Shown: piece by piece, positions 19,774 to 27,888 of the stretch
Numbering within the stretch: the first letter of the stretch is position 1
How the letters are laid out: every line of letters starts with the position of its first letter
Origin: Mycobacterium sp.
GTDB lineage: Bacteria; Actinomycetota; Actinomycetes; Mycobacteriales; Mycobacteriaceae
Assembly: GCA_025965895.1 (NCBI GenBank)
Contig: JAOPWC010000036.1
Location: forward strand, 1 to 42,468
Length of the DNA stretch: 42,468 nucleotides
Reading direction: 5' to 3'
The notes under the pieces: generated by a model
The model's input: the letters and a program-made list of their open reading frames with translations, nothing else
Database searches by the model: none
Told to the model about the DNA's origin: nothing
Translations under genes and position numbers: made by a program

Positions 19774-20158
19774 CCGCGATCACCGCGGTCCGTCGGCCCT
19801 CACTGGCAAGCCACGTCCAGCAACGGTCAAGGTCCGGTTAGCAACGACGAGGGAGCCGTGTTAATAGCGCTTTTACCTCACTATTTAGTAGAGTTCCCCA
19901 GGGTCAGCAATTATGTGCTCGTAAAGACAATCTACCTGCGCTAATTTCGGCACAAAGAGGCGCAACATTTTTTGTCCGGTGGGCGTCATTCTGCGGCGTC
20001 GCCGTCGGGCCTGATTAGCGGCAGCACCTCGGCCTGGCAGGCCAAATCAGCACTAGCGGTTTGGCGCTTGCGGCCCGGTTCATCGTCCGCAGATCCGACT
20101 TAGCGTGGCCCTCGGGTGGACATCGAGCCCCTATTCCGGCCGGCACGAGGAGTCAGAC
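19774..20158. other. Gene-free spacer with an AT-rich core
   Basis: No reading frame with recognisable coding character was found on either strand. The segment 19858-19945 is markedly AT-rich for this genome and probably holds promoter elements for the PAS gene (minus) or the monooxygenase-like gene (plus), but no clear -35/-10 pair was identified. Confidence 0.4.
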
Positions 20159-20458
20159 ATGGTCACGGTTGCGTTATTGGTTCGGTTGGAGGCCAAGCCC
20201 GGCAAGGAGCAGGAAGTAGCCAGACTCCTCGAAAACGGGCTTGCAATGGTGGAGGACGAGCCCGGGACCACCGCGTGGTTCGCCGTACGCTTCGGGGTGA
20301 CCACGTTCGGCATCTTCGATGCGTTCCCCGATTACGTCGGTCGGCAAGCGCATCTGACGGGCAAGGTGGCCGCCGCACTGAAGGACAACGACTATCTGTT
20401 CGAGACGACGCCCGAGTTCGAAACGGGCGACATTCTGGCCGCAAAGCTGCCCCGCTAA
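20159..20458 (+). CDS. Antibiotic biosynthesis monooxygenase (ABM) domain protein
   Basis: A 99-residue single-domain protein of the ABM dimeric ferredoxin-like fold. TVALLVRLEAKPGKEQEVARLLENGLAMV opens the domain, and TTAWFAVRFGVTTFGIFDAFPDYVGRQAHLTGKVAAAL completes it. Members oxygenate quinone-like substrates or act in detoxification. The ATG at 20159 has CACGAGGAGTC upstream; the frame is open further upstream but without conserved sequence. Its stop overlaps the stop of the convergent DsbA-like gene by four bases. Confidence 0.85.
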   Translation: MVTVALLVRLEAKPGKEQEVARLLENGLAMVEDEPGTTAWFAVRFGVTTFGIFDAFPDYVGRQAHLTGKVAAALKDNDYLFETTPEFETGDILAAKLPR

Positions 20459-21033
20459 GCGAGAACCCGGTCGACCGCCGCCACGATGGGGCCGGGCCTG
20501 GCCGGAACCGGAATACCGTCGACGAACACGCTTGGCGTGCCGGCGATACCGCGCGCGATCGCCCTTTCGGTGACGAACGAAGGCCACGGCAGGTAGGTGC
20601 CCCGCCGAATGGTCTCCGCGAATTCCGGGTCGGTGATCCCAATCGCCTCGCCGAGTTCGATCAGCTGTGCGTCACTGAGACCCGGGCCGCCCTCCGGCGG
20701 CTGATTCTCGTACAGCGTGCGGGCGTACTCGTGGAACATGCCGGCGTCGGCGGCCGCCGCAGAAGCCGCCGCAGCCCGCGACGAGTACCGGGTGGGCGAT
20801 ATCTCGTCGAGAAAGTTCATCGGATGCCGCACCAGGCTGATCAGCCCTTCGGTCAACAGCCTGTCCAATGTGGGGCCCGTCGACAGCTCGAACTGCCTGC
20901 AGAACGGGCACTGAAAGTCGATGTAAGCCTCCACGTTCGCCGGCCCGTTGCCCACGACGATGCCGTCGAGGTCGGGCGTCACACCCTTCGGAACCGGTAT
21001 CGGCGGCGCGGTGCGAGGATTCACGTTGGTCAT
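20455..21033 (-). CDS. DsbA-family thioredoxin-fold protein, cytoplasmic-looking
   Basis: A 192-residue DsbA/thioredoxin_4-type protein. The active site is C42-P-F-C45 in AYIDFQCPFCRQFE, with the cis-proline in IAGTPSVFVDG (near residue 170) and a helical insert between. No signal peptide or membrane anchor is visible at the chosen ATG, unlike the exported DsbA at 32.6 kb. This places it either in the cytoplasm or in a non-classical export route. It probably acts as a thiol oxidase or isomerase. The CcdA-like gene lies upstream on the same strand, 103 bases away. Confidence 0.82.
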   Translation of the reverse strand: MTNVNPRTAPPIPVPKGVTPDLDGIVVGNGPANVEAYIDFQCPFCRQFELSTGPTLDRLLTEGLISLVRHPMNFLDEISPTRYSSRAAAASAAAADAGMFHEYARTLYENQPPEGGPGLSDAQLIELGEAIGITDPEFAETIRRGTYLPWPSFVTERAIARGIAGTPSVFVDGIPVPARPGPIVAAVDRVLA

Positions 21034-21136
21034 GGAGCCGATGCTGCCGGTGCCACACCTCGCAAACCTCGGCCCCACGGCGCCAGATACGCCGAGCCAC
21101 TTCGTCATCGGGGGTCTGTGACAGCCGGCGGTGTGG

Positions 21137-22006
21137 CTAGCGATCCCGGCGCGCTCGCCGGCGTCCGACCGCCCGGCCCCAGCCGACCCATAAGGCGCCG
21201 GCGATGATTCCGGCGAGCAGCACCAGCGCCGGAAGCGCTCCGACCGCCCCCACCCACGACGAGAGCTGCTGTTGTAGGTGGGCGGCGGTGTCGATGACCG
21301 GATCATTCGCCCGGGCGGCGCCGACGTTGAGGCGCAGCTCGTAGACGCCGTAGTAGGCGACGTAGGCGCCGGTAAGCACGAGCAGAACAGCACCGATGCG
21401 GGTGAGATGGCGCACCGCACCGCGCAGCGAGGCGGTCACCCAGCCCGCCGCCAACGCGATGGCGGTGGCCAGCACTCCGATCAGCAACGCCATGCCGGCG
21501 GCGTAGGCGAGGTAGGCGGCGATCCCGTCGATGAGCGAGCCGCTGTGAAACGTCGAGGCGGTAACGGCCAGGAACGGACCGATGGTGCAAGACAGCGACG
21601 CTACCGCGTACCCGACGCCGTAGCCGAACATCGAGCGCAGCCGTGCTGTGGGCGCCCCGCGCTGCGGCTTCGGGATCAGCAGCTGCAGTTCCCGGCCGGC
21701 CAGCATCCACACCCCGAGTGCGATCAATCCGGCGCCGATCACGACCGTCAGTGCGGGCAGATATCGCTGCACCGTCACGGCGAATGGGGCGAGAACCAGT
21801 GCGAAGGCGCCAAACACCGCAACGAACCCCAGCGCCATCATCACGGTCGCCGCCAGCGCCCGGCCGACCGCGGCCATGCGGCTGGTGGCCGCGTCGTCGC
21901 AGGCGATGACCAATGTCAGATACCCGGGTAGCAACGCGAACCCGCACGGATTGAGCGCCGCGATCAGGCCCGCGGCCAATGCGAAACTGATCGTCGGGGC
22001 GTTCAT
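21137..22006 (-). CDS. CcdA-like membrane thiol-electron carrier
   Basis: A 289-residue polytopic membrane protein of the CcdA/DsbD-transmembrane family. It moves reducing equivalents from cytoplasmic thioredoxin to exported thiol proteins. The paired redox cysteines sit in helix 1 (ALNPCGFALLPGYL, C21) and helix 4 (VASLSCTIGPFL, C140). Six core helices plus extra C-terminal hydrophobic segments are visible, ending with a basic tail GRRRARRDR. Its ATG overlaps the stop of the redox lipoprotein gene by one base (TGATG), so the two are translationally coupled. The lipoprotein is its likely partner, as with the Mpt53/Rv2877c pair of M. tuberculosis. Confidence 0.88.
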   Translation of the reverse strand: MNAPTISFALAAGLIAALNPCGFALLPGYLTLVIACDDAATSRMAAVGRALAATVMMALGFVAVFGAFALVLAPFAVTVQRYLPALTVVIGAGLIALGVWMLAGRELQLLIPKPQRGAPTARLRSMFGYGVGYAVASLSCTIGPFLAVTASTFHSGSLIDGIAAYLAYAAGMALLIGVLATAIALAAGWVTASLRGAVRHLTRIGAVLLVLTGAYVAYYGVYELRLNVGAARANDPVIDTAAHLQQQLSSWVGAVGALPALVLLAGIIAGALWVGWGRAVGRRRARRDR

Positions 22007-22551
22007 CACGTGTTGGCGAGCGCGGAGACCCGGGTGCCGAGCTCGGGCTCGGACACGCTCCGGCGTACCACCTCGACGGCGCCGTCGGCGCCGACGAACG
22101 CGAATGCCGGCTGCGCCGTCACCCCGAACCGCTGCCACACCGCGCCACTGACATCAGCGATATTGGTGAAGACCCCGACGCCATACTTGTTCGCGAAGCT
22201 TTGCATTGCCGGCAGCTGGTCCAGTGCCGCCACCCCAACGAACGTCACCCGGGGATGATCGTGAGCGGCCTCGGCGATGTCGGGAGCCTCCCCCTGACAC
22301 ACCGGGCACCACGGCGCCCAAAACCACAGCACCGCGGGCTTGCCGGCCAGACTGGCGCCCGAAAAGTCTGAACCGTCAACCGTTTTCGCGGTAAAATCCA
22401 GTTCCTTCGGCACCGCACTTGCAGTATGCGGGGACGGGATCGCCGCAGAGCCCGCACTCGGCGGTGCCCCGGCCTTCTGACCGACGCTTCCGCAGCCGGC
22501 GACAAACCCAACCGCTGCCGTCAGCACCGCCAGCACATACCGAGTCCTCAC
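22006..22551 (-). CDS. Redox lipoprotein, DsbF/Mpt53-like
   Basis: About 181 residues. A lipoprotein signal peptide (RTRYVLAVLTAAVGFVAGC) ends in a VAGC lipobox, with the lipidated cysteine near residue 20. A TlpA-like thioredoxin fold follows: LDFTAKTVDGSDFSGASL, the active site WFWAPWCPVCQGEAP (C82, C85), and FGVTAQPAFAFVGADG with the cis-proline. It closely follows the plan of M. tuberculosis DsbF (Rv1677) and Mpt53, which oxidise or isomerise exported thiols. The GTG at 22551 is preferred because AGGAGG lies five bases ahead; a GTG at 22557 also fits. A SigL-like promoter motif lies directly upstream. Confidence 0.88.
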   Translation of the reverse strand: MRTRYVLAVLTAAVGFVAGCGSVGQKAGAPPSAGSAAIPSPHTASAVPKELDFTAKTVDGSDFSGASLAGKPAVLWFWAPWCPVCQGEAPDIAEAAHDHPRVTFVGVAALDQLPAMQSFANKYGVGVFTNIADVSGAVWQRFGVTAQPAFAFVGADGAVEVVRRSVSEPELGTRVSALANT

Positions 22552-22568
22552 CGCCACCTCCTACAACG

Positions 22569-22596
22569 ACCACGTAGGACCGCACCCAGACGTTCA
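22569..22596 (-). promoter_or_regulatory. Candidate SigL-type promoter of the redox lipoprotein-ccdA operon
   Basis: On the minus strand TGAACG (22596-22591) is followed by 16 bases and CGTGGT (22574-22569). This matches the SigL consensus (TGAACC, 16-17 bases, CGT) with one change in the -35. Transcription would begin near 22562, within the AGGAGG of the downstream gene, giving a leader of about ten bases. Confidence 0.5.
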
Positions 22597-22694
22597 GACT
22601 GCCAGAACAACCCCGTGCGACCGGACCGGTGCGCCGTCGCGGTGAGAGTGCGAGGGAGCTGGTTTATTCTCGGCCCGCAACGCGTCTCGGGAGC

Positions 22695-24968
22695 TCAGGG
22701 TGTGGCCACCGCTGAGCCCAATGTGGCTGGGCTCGCGGCCGGCAGCGGTTCGATTCGGGCAGGGACGTGTTTGTGCCAGGGCGTACCCGCGTAGGCGTCG
22801 CGCCACCCGGTGGACGTGAGCGAATTGGGAGCGACGCCGGGGATCCGGACCTGACCATCGTCGTCGGTGAAGTCAAGGCCGAAGCCGTTGGGCAAAGACG
22901 CGTGCCCCGCAAGCATCGTGTCGCTGACCTCGACGCCGGCCTCGGCGGTGCCGGCCGCCGTGGTGATGCGGGCACGCCCGCCGTCGATCAGCCCCAGGGC
23001 GTCAGCATCGTCGATGCTGACGCGCAGCGCCCCGTCAATATCGCGTTTTCGCCAGTCGGGGTCGCGGAAGATGTCGTTGGCGGTGTAGGCGCGGCGCTCC
23101 CCGGCCGACAGCACGATCGGAAATTCGGGGGTGGTCAGTCCGGGCCGGGTGTCGACCAGTGCGCGAATGTCGTCCAGCATCTCGGGAATGTCGAGGGCGA
23201 TCCGGTGATCAGGATGGCTGATCAGCTCGAAGTCGTCCGCATAGTCGTGAATCGTGAAGGTCACGCCCGAAGGGCTCTGCAGGATCGCGTCGAACAATGC
23301 GTTGCCGTCGGCGTGGCCCGCGCGGCGGACCGCCTCCGGATAGGCGGCCGCTGTTTTCTGGGCGAGCCCCCACAGGGCGGCCGCGCCGGCAAGACCGTCG
23401 GGCAATGTCGGTCCCAGCGTTTCATAGAGCACGAACGGCGCCACTTTGGCCAGTGCCGGATCCGTGCTGACGGCCTCCATGAACGCCTGCATGTATGCCG
23501 CCCGGCCGTTGTTCGCGGCGTCACGAAGCGGCTGTAGGTCGGCGTCGCCGATCACACCGAGAGCACGCACCAGCCGCGCCCAGATCTCGGGCTCTGGCAG
23601 CGTGCCGGCGAGCGGCTCCAACAGCGGATGGCGCAATTGAAAGGTGTTGTGGGGAAACTCGAAATTGAAGAATGTCGCTTCGGGTTTCTCGTATTGGGTG
23701 GCCGCGGGAAGCACATAGTGCGCCAGCCGAGCGGTCTCGGTCATGGCGACATCGATGACCACGAGCAGTTCCAGCGATTCGAACGCTGCCCGGCATGAAG
23801 CCGAGTCGGCCAGCGAATGGGCGGGGTTGGCGCTCTCGACGATCATCGCGCGGAAACGGTCCGGATGATCGGTTAAAATCTCTTGGGGCACAACGTTGGA
23901 CGGCACAAGCCCGGCAATCACCGGGGCCCCTGTAACGGGGGTGCGTCCCACCGCCGGGCCCGCCCTGAAGAGCGGCGCAAACGTCGAATGCAGGTGCTGG
24001 CCGCCCCGTTTGGCGAAACTGCCGGTGAGAATCCACAGCAGCTTGTTCAGATATGAGCACAGCGTACTGTTGGGTGCCTGCTGAATGCCGAGATCCTCGA
24101 ACACCGCGACACTCTCGGCGCTTCCGATCCGCCGTGCCGCGCCACGCAGCAGCTCCTCGTCGACGCCGCACCGCTGCGCGTACTCGCCGACAGGGATATC
24201 CCGCAGAGCTGCCCGTACCGCGTCGACACCGTGGACGTGCTCGGCCAGGAACGCCTCGTTGCACAGGTCTTCCTGCACCAGCACCGAGGCCAGCGCGGCC
24301 AGACACCACGCATCGGTTCCGGGCCGTACCCGCAGGTGGAAGTCGGCCATCTTGGCGGTATCGGTGATCACCGGATCGATGACGATCATGTAGCGCTCGG
24401 GATCTTTGGCGATCTCGTTGAGGACGACTCGGGCGCGCGGGAAACTTTGCGACATCCAGGGGTTCTTTCCGACGAACACCGACACCTGAGCGTGTTCGAA
24501 CTCGCCCCGCGTGTGACTGCCGTAGAGGTGCGCGTCGACCCAGTGCTCGCCGGTCTTCTCCTGCGCGAGCGCATTGGAGCGGTAGTGAGACCCAATGGCT
24601 TTGAGGAATGCGCCGCTGTACGCGCCGCCGAGATGGTTACCCTGGCCGCCGCCGCCGTAATAGAAGATCTTGTCGCCGCCGTAGACGTCACCAATGTGTG
24701 TGAAGCCGGCGGTGATCTCGGCGATCGCGGTGTCCCAGTCGATTTCCTCGTAGCTGCCGTCGGGGCGCCGGCGCATCGGCGAAGTCAGACGCGTGCGGCT
24801 GTTCTGATAGTGATCAAGCCGCAGTGCCTTGTTGCACGTGTAGCCCTGAGACCCCGGGTGTGCCTTGTCACCCCGGATCCGCGCGAGTCTGCGGCCGTCG
24901 AGTTGCACGACGATGCCGCAGTTGCATTCACACAAGATGCATGCCGTTGACTGCCATTCACCGCTCAT
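22695..24968 (-). CDS. Molybdopterin oxidoreductase (formate dehydrogenase/nitrate reductase superfamily)
   Basis: A 757-residue molybdenum enzyme. The N-terminal 4Fe-4S site is C10-x2-C13-x3-C17 with C45 in GYTCNKALR. The bis-MGD domains follow, with KTGEHWVDAHLYGSHTRGEF and VGKNPWMSQSFPRARVVLNE, and the C-terminal MGD domain with MLAGHASLPNGFG. No cysteine or selenocysteine is evident at the molybdenum-ligand position, so the substrate cannot be read; similar proteins are labelled generic molybdopterin oxidoreductases. There is no twin-arginine signal, so it is cytoplasmic. GAAAGGAAACGTCACG precedes the ATG. It overlaps the end of the upstream TetR gene by 11 bases, which suggests the regulator controls it. 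Confidence 0.88.
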   Translation of the reverse strand: MSGEWQSTACILCECNCGIVVQLDGRRLARIRGDKAHPGSQGYTCNKALRLDHYQNSRTRLTSPMRRRPDGSYEEIDWDTAIAEITAGFTHIGDVYGGDKIFYYGGGGQGNHLGGAYSGAFLKAIGSHYRSNALAQEKTGEHWVDAHLYGSHTRGEFEHAQVSVFVGKNPWMSQSFPRARVVLNEIAKDPERYMIVIDPVITDTAKMADFHLRVRPGTDAWCLAALASVLVQEDLCNEAFLAEHVHGVDAVRAALRDIPVGEYAQRCGVDEELLRGAARRIGSAESVAVFEDLGIQQAPNSTLCSYLNKLLWILTGSFAKRGGQHLHSTFAPLFRAGPAVGRTPVTGAPVIAGLVPSNVVPQEILTDHPDRFRAMIVESANPAHSLADSASCRAAFESLELLVVIDVAMTETARLAHYVLPAATQYEKPEATFFNFEFPHNTFQLRHPLLEPLAGTLPEPEIWARLVRALGVIGDADLQPLRDAANNGRAAYMQAFMEAVSTDPALAKVAPFVLYETLGPTLPDGLAGAAALWGLAQKTAAAYPEAVRRAGHADGNALFDAILQSPSGVTFTIHDYADDFELISHPDHRIALDIPEMLDDIRALVDTRPGLTTPEFPIVLSAGERRAYTANDIFRDPDWRKRDIDGALRVSIDDADALGLIDGGRARITTAAGTAEAGVEVSDTMLAGHASLPNGFGLDFTDDDGQVRIPGVAPNSLTSTGWRDAYAGTPWHKHVPARIEPLPAASPATLGSAVATP

Positions 24969-25554
24969 CGTGACGTTTCCTTTCGGACATCTCGGCCTGC
25001 AGCGCCGCGCGCAACTGTCGATGAACAAGGTCGAGGGGCTTTACGTCGCGCGAGGCGCGAGCGACGACAATCGCCCCCTCGATCGCCGCAGTCACGAGCA
25101 TCGCGAGCTCCTCGGCGCGCGCGCCGCTGATGCCATCGGCGACGAACCTTTCGGTCAGTAGGTCGGTCCATCGCGCGAACGCCGCCGCGGCACGTTCGAT
25201 CACCGCCGGCGTGCCGTCGCTGCCGGCGGGCTCACCGGCTTCGACCGTCACCGCGACGACCGGGCACCCCGCCCGGTAGTCGCTGCGCATCAACTGTTCG
25301 CGATAGTTTTCGACCAGGACATCGACGACATCGAGACCTGAGGCCGCCGAGCCGATTCGGGAGGCAACATAATCGCCCGCGAAATCGATTGCCTCGCACA
25401 GCAGTTGAGTGCGACCGCCGGGGAAGTAGTGATACGCCGATCCACGGGGCGCGCCACTGTGCTGCAGGACGTCAGCGATCGCGGTCCGATGCGCGCCGCG
25501 TTCCCGGATCAGCAGCGCAGTAGACACCACCATCCGCTCACGGGGGGTTGGCAT
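24958..25554 (-). CDS. TetR-family regulator, LmrA/YxaF-like
   Basis: A 198-residue regulator with the helix-turn-helix segment TALLIRERGAHRTAIADVLQHSGAPRGSAYHYFPGGRTQLLCEAI (about 12-56). The APRGSAYHYFPGGR pattern and the C-terminal stretch YRAGCPVVAVTVEA are typical of LmrA/YxaF-like regulators, which usually repress a neighbouring efflux or oxidoreductase gene. It is 11 bases into the molybdopterin oxidoreductase gene, so the two form one operon. GGAAGGGGAAGC precedes the ATG. A 20-base palindrome 63-82 bases upstream is the likely autoregulatory site. Confidence 0.87.
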   Translation of the reverse strand: MPTPRERMVVSTALLIRERGAHRTAIADVLQHSGAPRGSAYHYFPGGRTQLLCEAIDFAGDYVASRIGSAASGLDVVDVLVENYREQLMRSDYRAGCPVVAVTVEAGEPAGSDGTPAVIERAAAAFARWTDLLTERFVADGISGARAEELAMLVTAAIEGAIVVARASRDVKPLDLVHRQLRAALQAEMSERKRHDER

Positions 25555-25947
25555 GCTTCCCCTTCCCTTCGCCTGGCGTCACGGTGGCTAGACCGGGCGT
25601 GGACGCCCACGGGTGCTATGTATGTTAGCATACATAATCGGGCGTGGGCAGCGATTGGTTTTGACCCCAGGCAAGATCGGCCGCAATTGGTCGGGTAGCG
25701 GCGTCGCCGGGACAGCAACTGTCGTCACCGTTGTCGTCAAGACCGTCGTCAGATCGACGGTTGCGGCGCGTCTTTGCCGCCCCGGCCTGAGCGAAGGCGA
25801 GCGCAGGTAGCGAAGCCTCCAGCCGGCGCGCGGCCGAAGGGCTTCGAAGCCTAACCTTTTGATCCGTAGGCACAGGCGATGGTGCGACCAGGCACGATAC
25901 GAGTTCTGTTGTCGTGTCGGTGTGGAGGTGCCAGGAAGCCGGTCTGT
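25555..25947. other. Spacer between the TetR operon promoter and the end of rslA
   Basis: It holds the operator-like palindrome at 25617-25636 and no supportable gene. A short self-complementary element GGCTTCGAAGCC with repeated GCGAAG/CTTCG words lies near 25839-25850 and could act as the terminator for rslA, whose stop is at 25948; there is no T-run after it. Confidence 0.35.
25617..25636. promoter_or_regulatory. Palindromic operator candidate upstream of the TetR-molybdoenzyme operon
   Basis: TATGTATG and CATACATA are perfect inverted arms with TTAG between (25617-25624, 25629-25636). It sits 63-82 bases upstream of the regulator's ATG and contains -10-like TATG sequence, so a bound repressor would cover the promoter. 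Confidence 0.6.
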
Positions 25948-26700
25948 TCACACATTGCGCTGCAACAGCACATGTCCGTCATCGGAGACGATTTGCACCG
26001 CGGCGATTTGGTCCATCCGGATCGGCGTGCTCCCCACCGGTCGTACCGTGACGCCGGGGGGCGCCATCCACGTGGCGAGCTGGGCACGGCCACCGTCTCG
26101 AGCGACTACCACCATTGCCAGCTTGTCGACGTCGTTATCGTGCCTGCCGGAGTCCTGCGACTCCTTCGGGTAGGTGCAGGTCATCTCGATGCGGGTACCC
26201 GACCCCTGACTGATCAGACTGACCGTCGCGTCTATCGAATTTGGCGCCACGCGGGTCATCGTCAGCGCCGATGCGGACGTCGCGGGCGGCGCCACGGACG
26301 GCACGGAGGAGCCGGGATGGATCCCGACCAGCACCGCGATAACCGCGGCGGCGGCCACGGCGGTCGCGGCCGCCACCGTCCACGACAACCGCCGCCTGCG
26401 CCGGTTTCGCCAGCTGACCTTGGCCAGAAGTGAATCCAGCAGCTCGGCAGGAGGCTGCGGCAATTCGGGTGAAGCCTCGTCGAGAGCCGCGACCTCGTCC
26501 GGGTCCAGCAGTGCCAGCAGCCTGCGCATGCCGGTCAGCTCAGCGACGGCCTCCCGGCACGGCGCGCAGGTACTCAGATGGGCCTCATACTGCCGTCGCT
26601 CTTCAGCATCGAGCGAACCCAACACATAGGCGGCGTCCCACATCGCAAACGGGTCGGCGTCACCCAGCTGTCCGCCACCCCTTCGGTCGAATTGCGTCAC
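25948..26700 (-). CDS. rslA: Anti-sigma factor RslA (ZAS-type)
   Basis: A 250-residue membrane anti-sigma factor. The zinc-associated site is H41-x3-C45-x2-C48 in YEAHLSTCAPC, preceded by FAMWDAAYVLGSLDAEERRQ. A single transmembrane helix follows the basic stretch WRNRRRRRLS (near residues 105-127). The extracytoplasmic part ends KLAMVVVARDGGRAQLATWMAPPG and QIAAVQIVSDDGHVLLQRN, like the RslA tail of M. tuberculosis (Rv0736). RslA holds SigL until zinc or thiol chemistry releases it. Its GTG overlaps the sigL stop as GTGA, so translation is coupled. Confidence 0.9.
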   Translation of the reverse strand: MTQFDRRGGGQLGDADPFAMWDAAYVLGSLDAEERRQYEAHLSTCAPCREAVAELTGMRRLLALLDPDEVAALDEASPELPQPPAELLDSLLAKVSWRNRRRRRLSWTVAAATAVAAAAVIAVLVGIHPGSSVPSVAPPATSASALTMTRVAPNSIDATVSLISQGSGTRIEMTCTYPKESQDSGRHDNDVDKLAMVVVARDGGRAQLATWMAPPGVTVRPVGSTPIRMDQIAAVQIVSDDGHVLLQRNV

Positions 26701-27212
26701 CGTGTTACCCCCATTTCTTGCAAGGTAAGCCGCATTGCCCGCAGGGCGTAGTGCAGCCGCGACTTCACGGTGCCTTCAACAATACCGAGATCATCGGCGA
26801 TCTGCGTGGTCGTCCACCCCAGGTAGTAGGAACGCCGAACCACGGCGCGGTGGTCGGGGCTCAGCTGTGCCAGCGCCTCGCCGATGAGCATCCGGTCCAG
26901 CGCCGAGTTCACCTCGTCTGGGCTGGCCCGCTCGGGGGCACCCGAGCCGTCCCGCGAGCTCACTTCGTTGCGGAACCGTGAGCTGCGGCGTTCGTCGATG
27001 ATCATGTTGCGGGCGACGGTGAACAGCCAGGCACGTGCCGACCGCTCGCTGTCGTCGGTCACCTCGGGGTGCTGCCACGCGCGCAGCAGCGTCTCCTGCA
27101 CGACGTCCTCGGCGCGGGCCTGGTCACCCGTCAGACGCATGGCATAACGCCACAACGCCGCGGCGTGCTCGTCGTACAGCGTCCGAACCGTGGCGGCCTC
27201 CGGATGCTCCAC
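26697..27212 (-). CDS. sigL: ECF sigma factor SigL
   Basis: A 171-residue ECF sigma factor. Region 2 runs from ALYDEH-like TLYDEHAAALWRYAMRLTG through AWLFTVARNMIIDERRSSRFRNE, and region 4 is LSPDHRAVVRRSYYLGWTTTQIADDLGIVEGTVKSRLHYALRAMR. The stretch AEDVVQETLLRAWQHPEV matches SigL of M. tuberculosis (Rv0735) closely. The GTG at 27212 is preferred over an upstream ATG at 27317 because a SigL-type promoter lies at -35/-10 spacing from it, making the mRNA leaderless; the extra upstream residues look non-conserved and contain that promoter. SigL controls redox and cell-envelope genes, and its partner anti-sigma gene follows. Confidence 0.9.
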   Translation of the reverse strand: MEHPEAATVRTLYDEHAAALWRYAMRLTGDQARAEDVVQETLLRAWQHPEVTDDSERSARAWLFTVARNMIIDERRSSRFRNEVSSRDGSGAPERASPDEVNSALDRMLIGEALAQLSPDHRAVVRRSYYLGWTTTQIADDLGIVEGTVKSRLHYALRAMRLTLQEMGVTR

Positions 27213-27218
27213 GTCAAC

Positions 27219-27246
27219 AACACGAAGTACCCGACCGATTGGTTCA
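27219..27246 (-). promoter_or_regulatory. SigL-dependent promoter of sigL-rslA
   Basis: Minus strand: TGAACC (27246-27241), a 16-base spacer, CGTGTT (27224-27219). This equals the SigL consensus. Seven bases below the -10 lies the G of the GTG at 27212, which would be the transcription start and the first codon. It implies autoregulation, as known for sigL in M. tuberculosis. Confidence 0.72.
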
Positions 27247-27480
27247 CCCGTGCCGCGATGCTGAGCCGCGCCGCCACCGGCGCAGCGGGGCAACCAGTCG
27301 CGGAGATCCAGATCCACGGCGCCGGCATGGCTGTGTCATACCCGCTGCGAAGGCCTCGGAGGAAACCGGCACCGACTCTTGGCTACGCACCTCCAAACCC
27401 TCCGCTCGTCGCAAACGGGCAGGTTGACCAGCAACGTCCTGCGATGCGGACCCGACCTTTGTCCACTAACGGCAACCGAC

Positions 27481-27888
27481 TCAGTCTGGGTCGTAGTGGC
27501 ACACAGCCTCCAGCATGATGCCGAACGGATCGCGCCAGAACGTGGCGTAATACGGCGGCGGGTATTCCGGAAACACCCGCGGCCCATGGATCACTTCCCC
27601 GCCCACAGACTGCACGTGACGATGCACCCGATCAACGTCCCCTCGCGTCTTCACCATGAAGGCAAGGTGCTGCAGGCCTGTCCTCTCGCGTGAATACGGC
27701 GCCGGGTCGCTCGCCGGATACAGGAACAGAAACGTCCCTGGCTTCCCGCCGGCCGGCTTATAGGCACATTGATCGTCCGCGACGAAGAACGTCTCGAACC
27801 CGAGCAGCGGCAGCACGCCGTCGTAATAGGCCTGAGCAGCCACAAGATCCGGAACATTCAGGCCAAGATGACCAAGCACCGCACACAT
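27481..27888 (-). CDS. VOC-family (glyoxalase/dioxygenase-like) protein
   Basis: A 135-residue single-domain VOC protein. GHLGLNVPDLVAAQAYYDGVLPLLGFE opens it, QHLAFMVKTRGDVDRVH is the second half, and YYATFWRDPFGIMLEAVCHY ends it. The metal-binding pattern H7 (or H nearby), H in GLQHLAF and E in MLEAV is preserved, so metal binding is likely. The reaction is unknown. The first ATG is directly abutted by GGCAGG; the GTG at 27879, with that sequence nine bases ahead, may be the real start. Confidence 0.82.
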   Translation of the reverse strand: MCAVLGHLGLNVPDLVAAQAYYDGVLPLLGFETFFVADDQCAYKPAGGKPGTFLFLYPASDPAPYSRERTGLQHLAFMVKTRGDVDRVHRHVQSVGGEVIHGPRVFPEYPPPYYATFWRDPFGIMLEAVCHYDPD

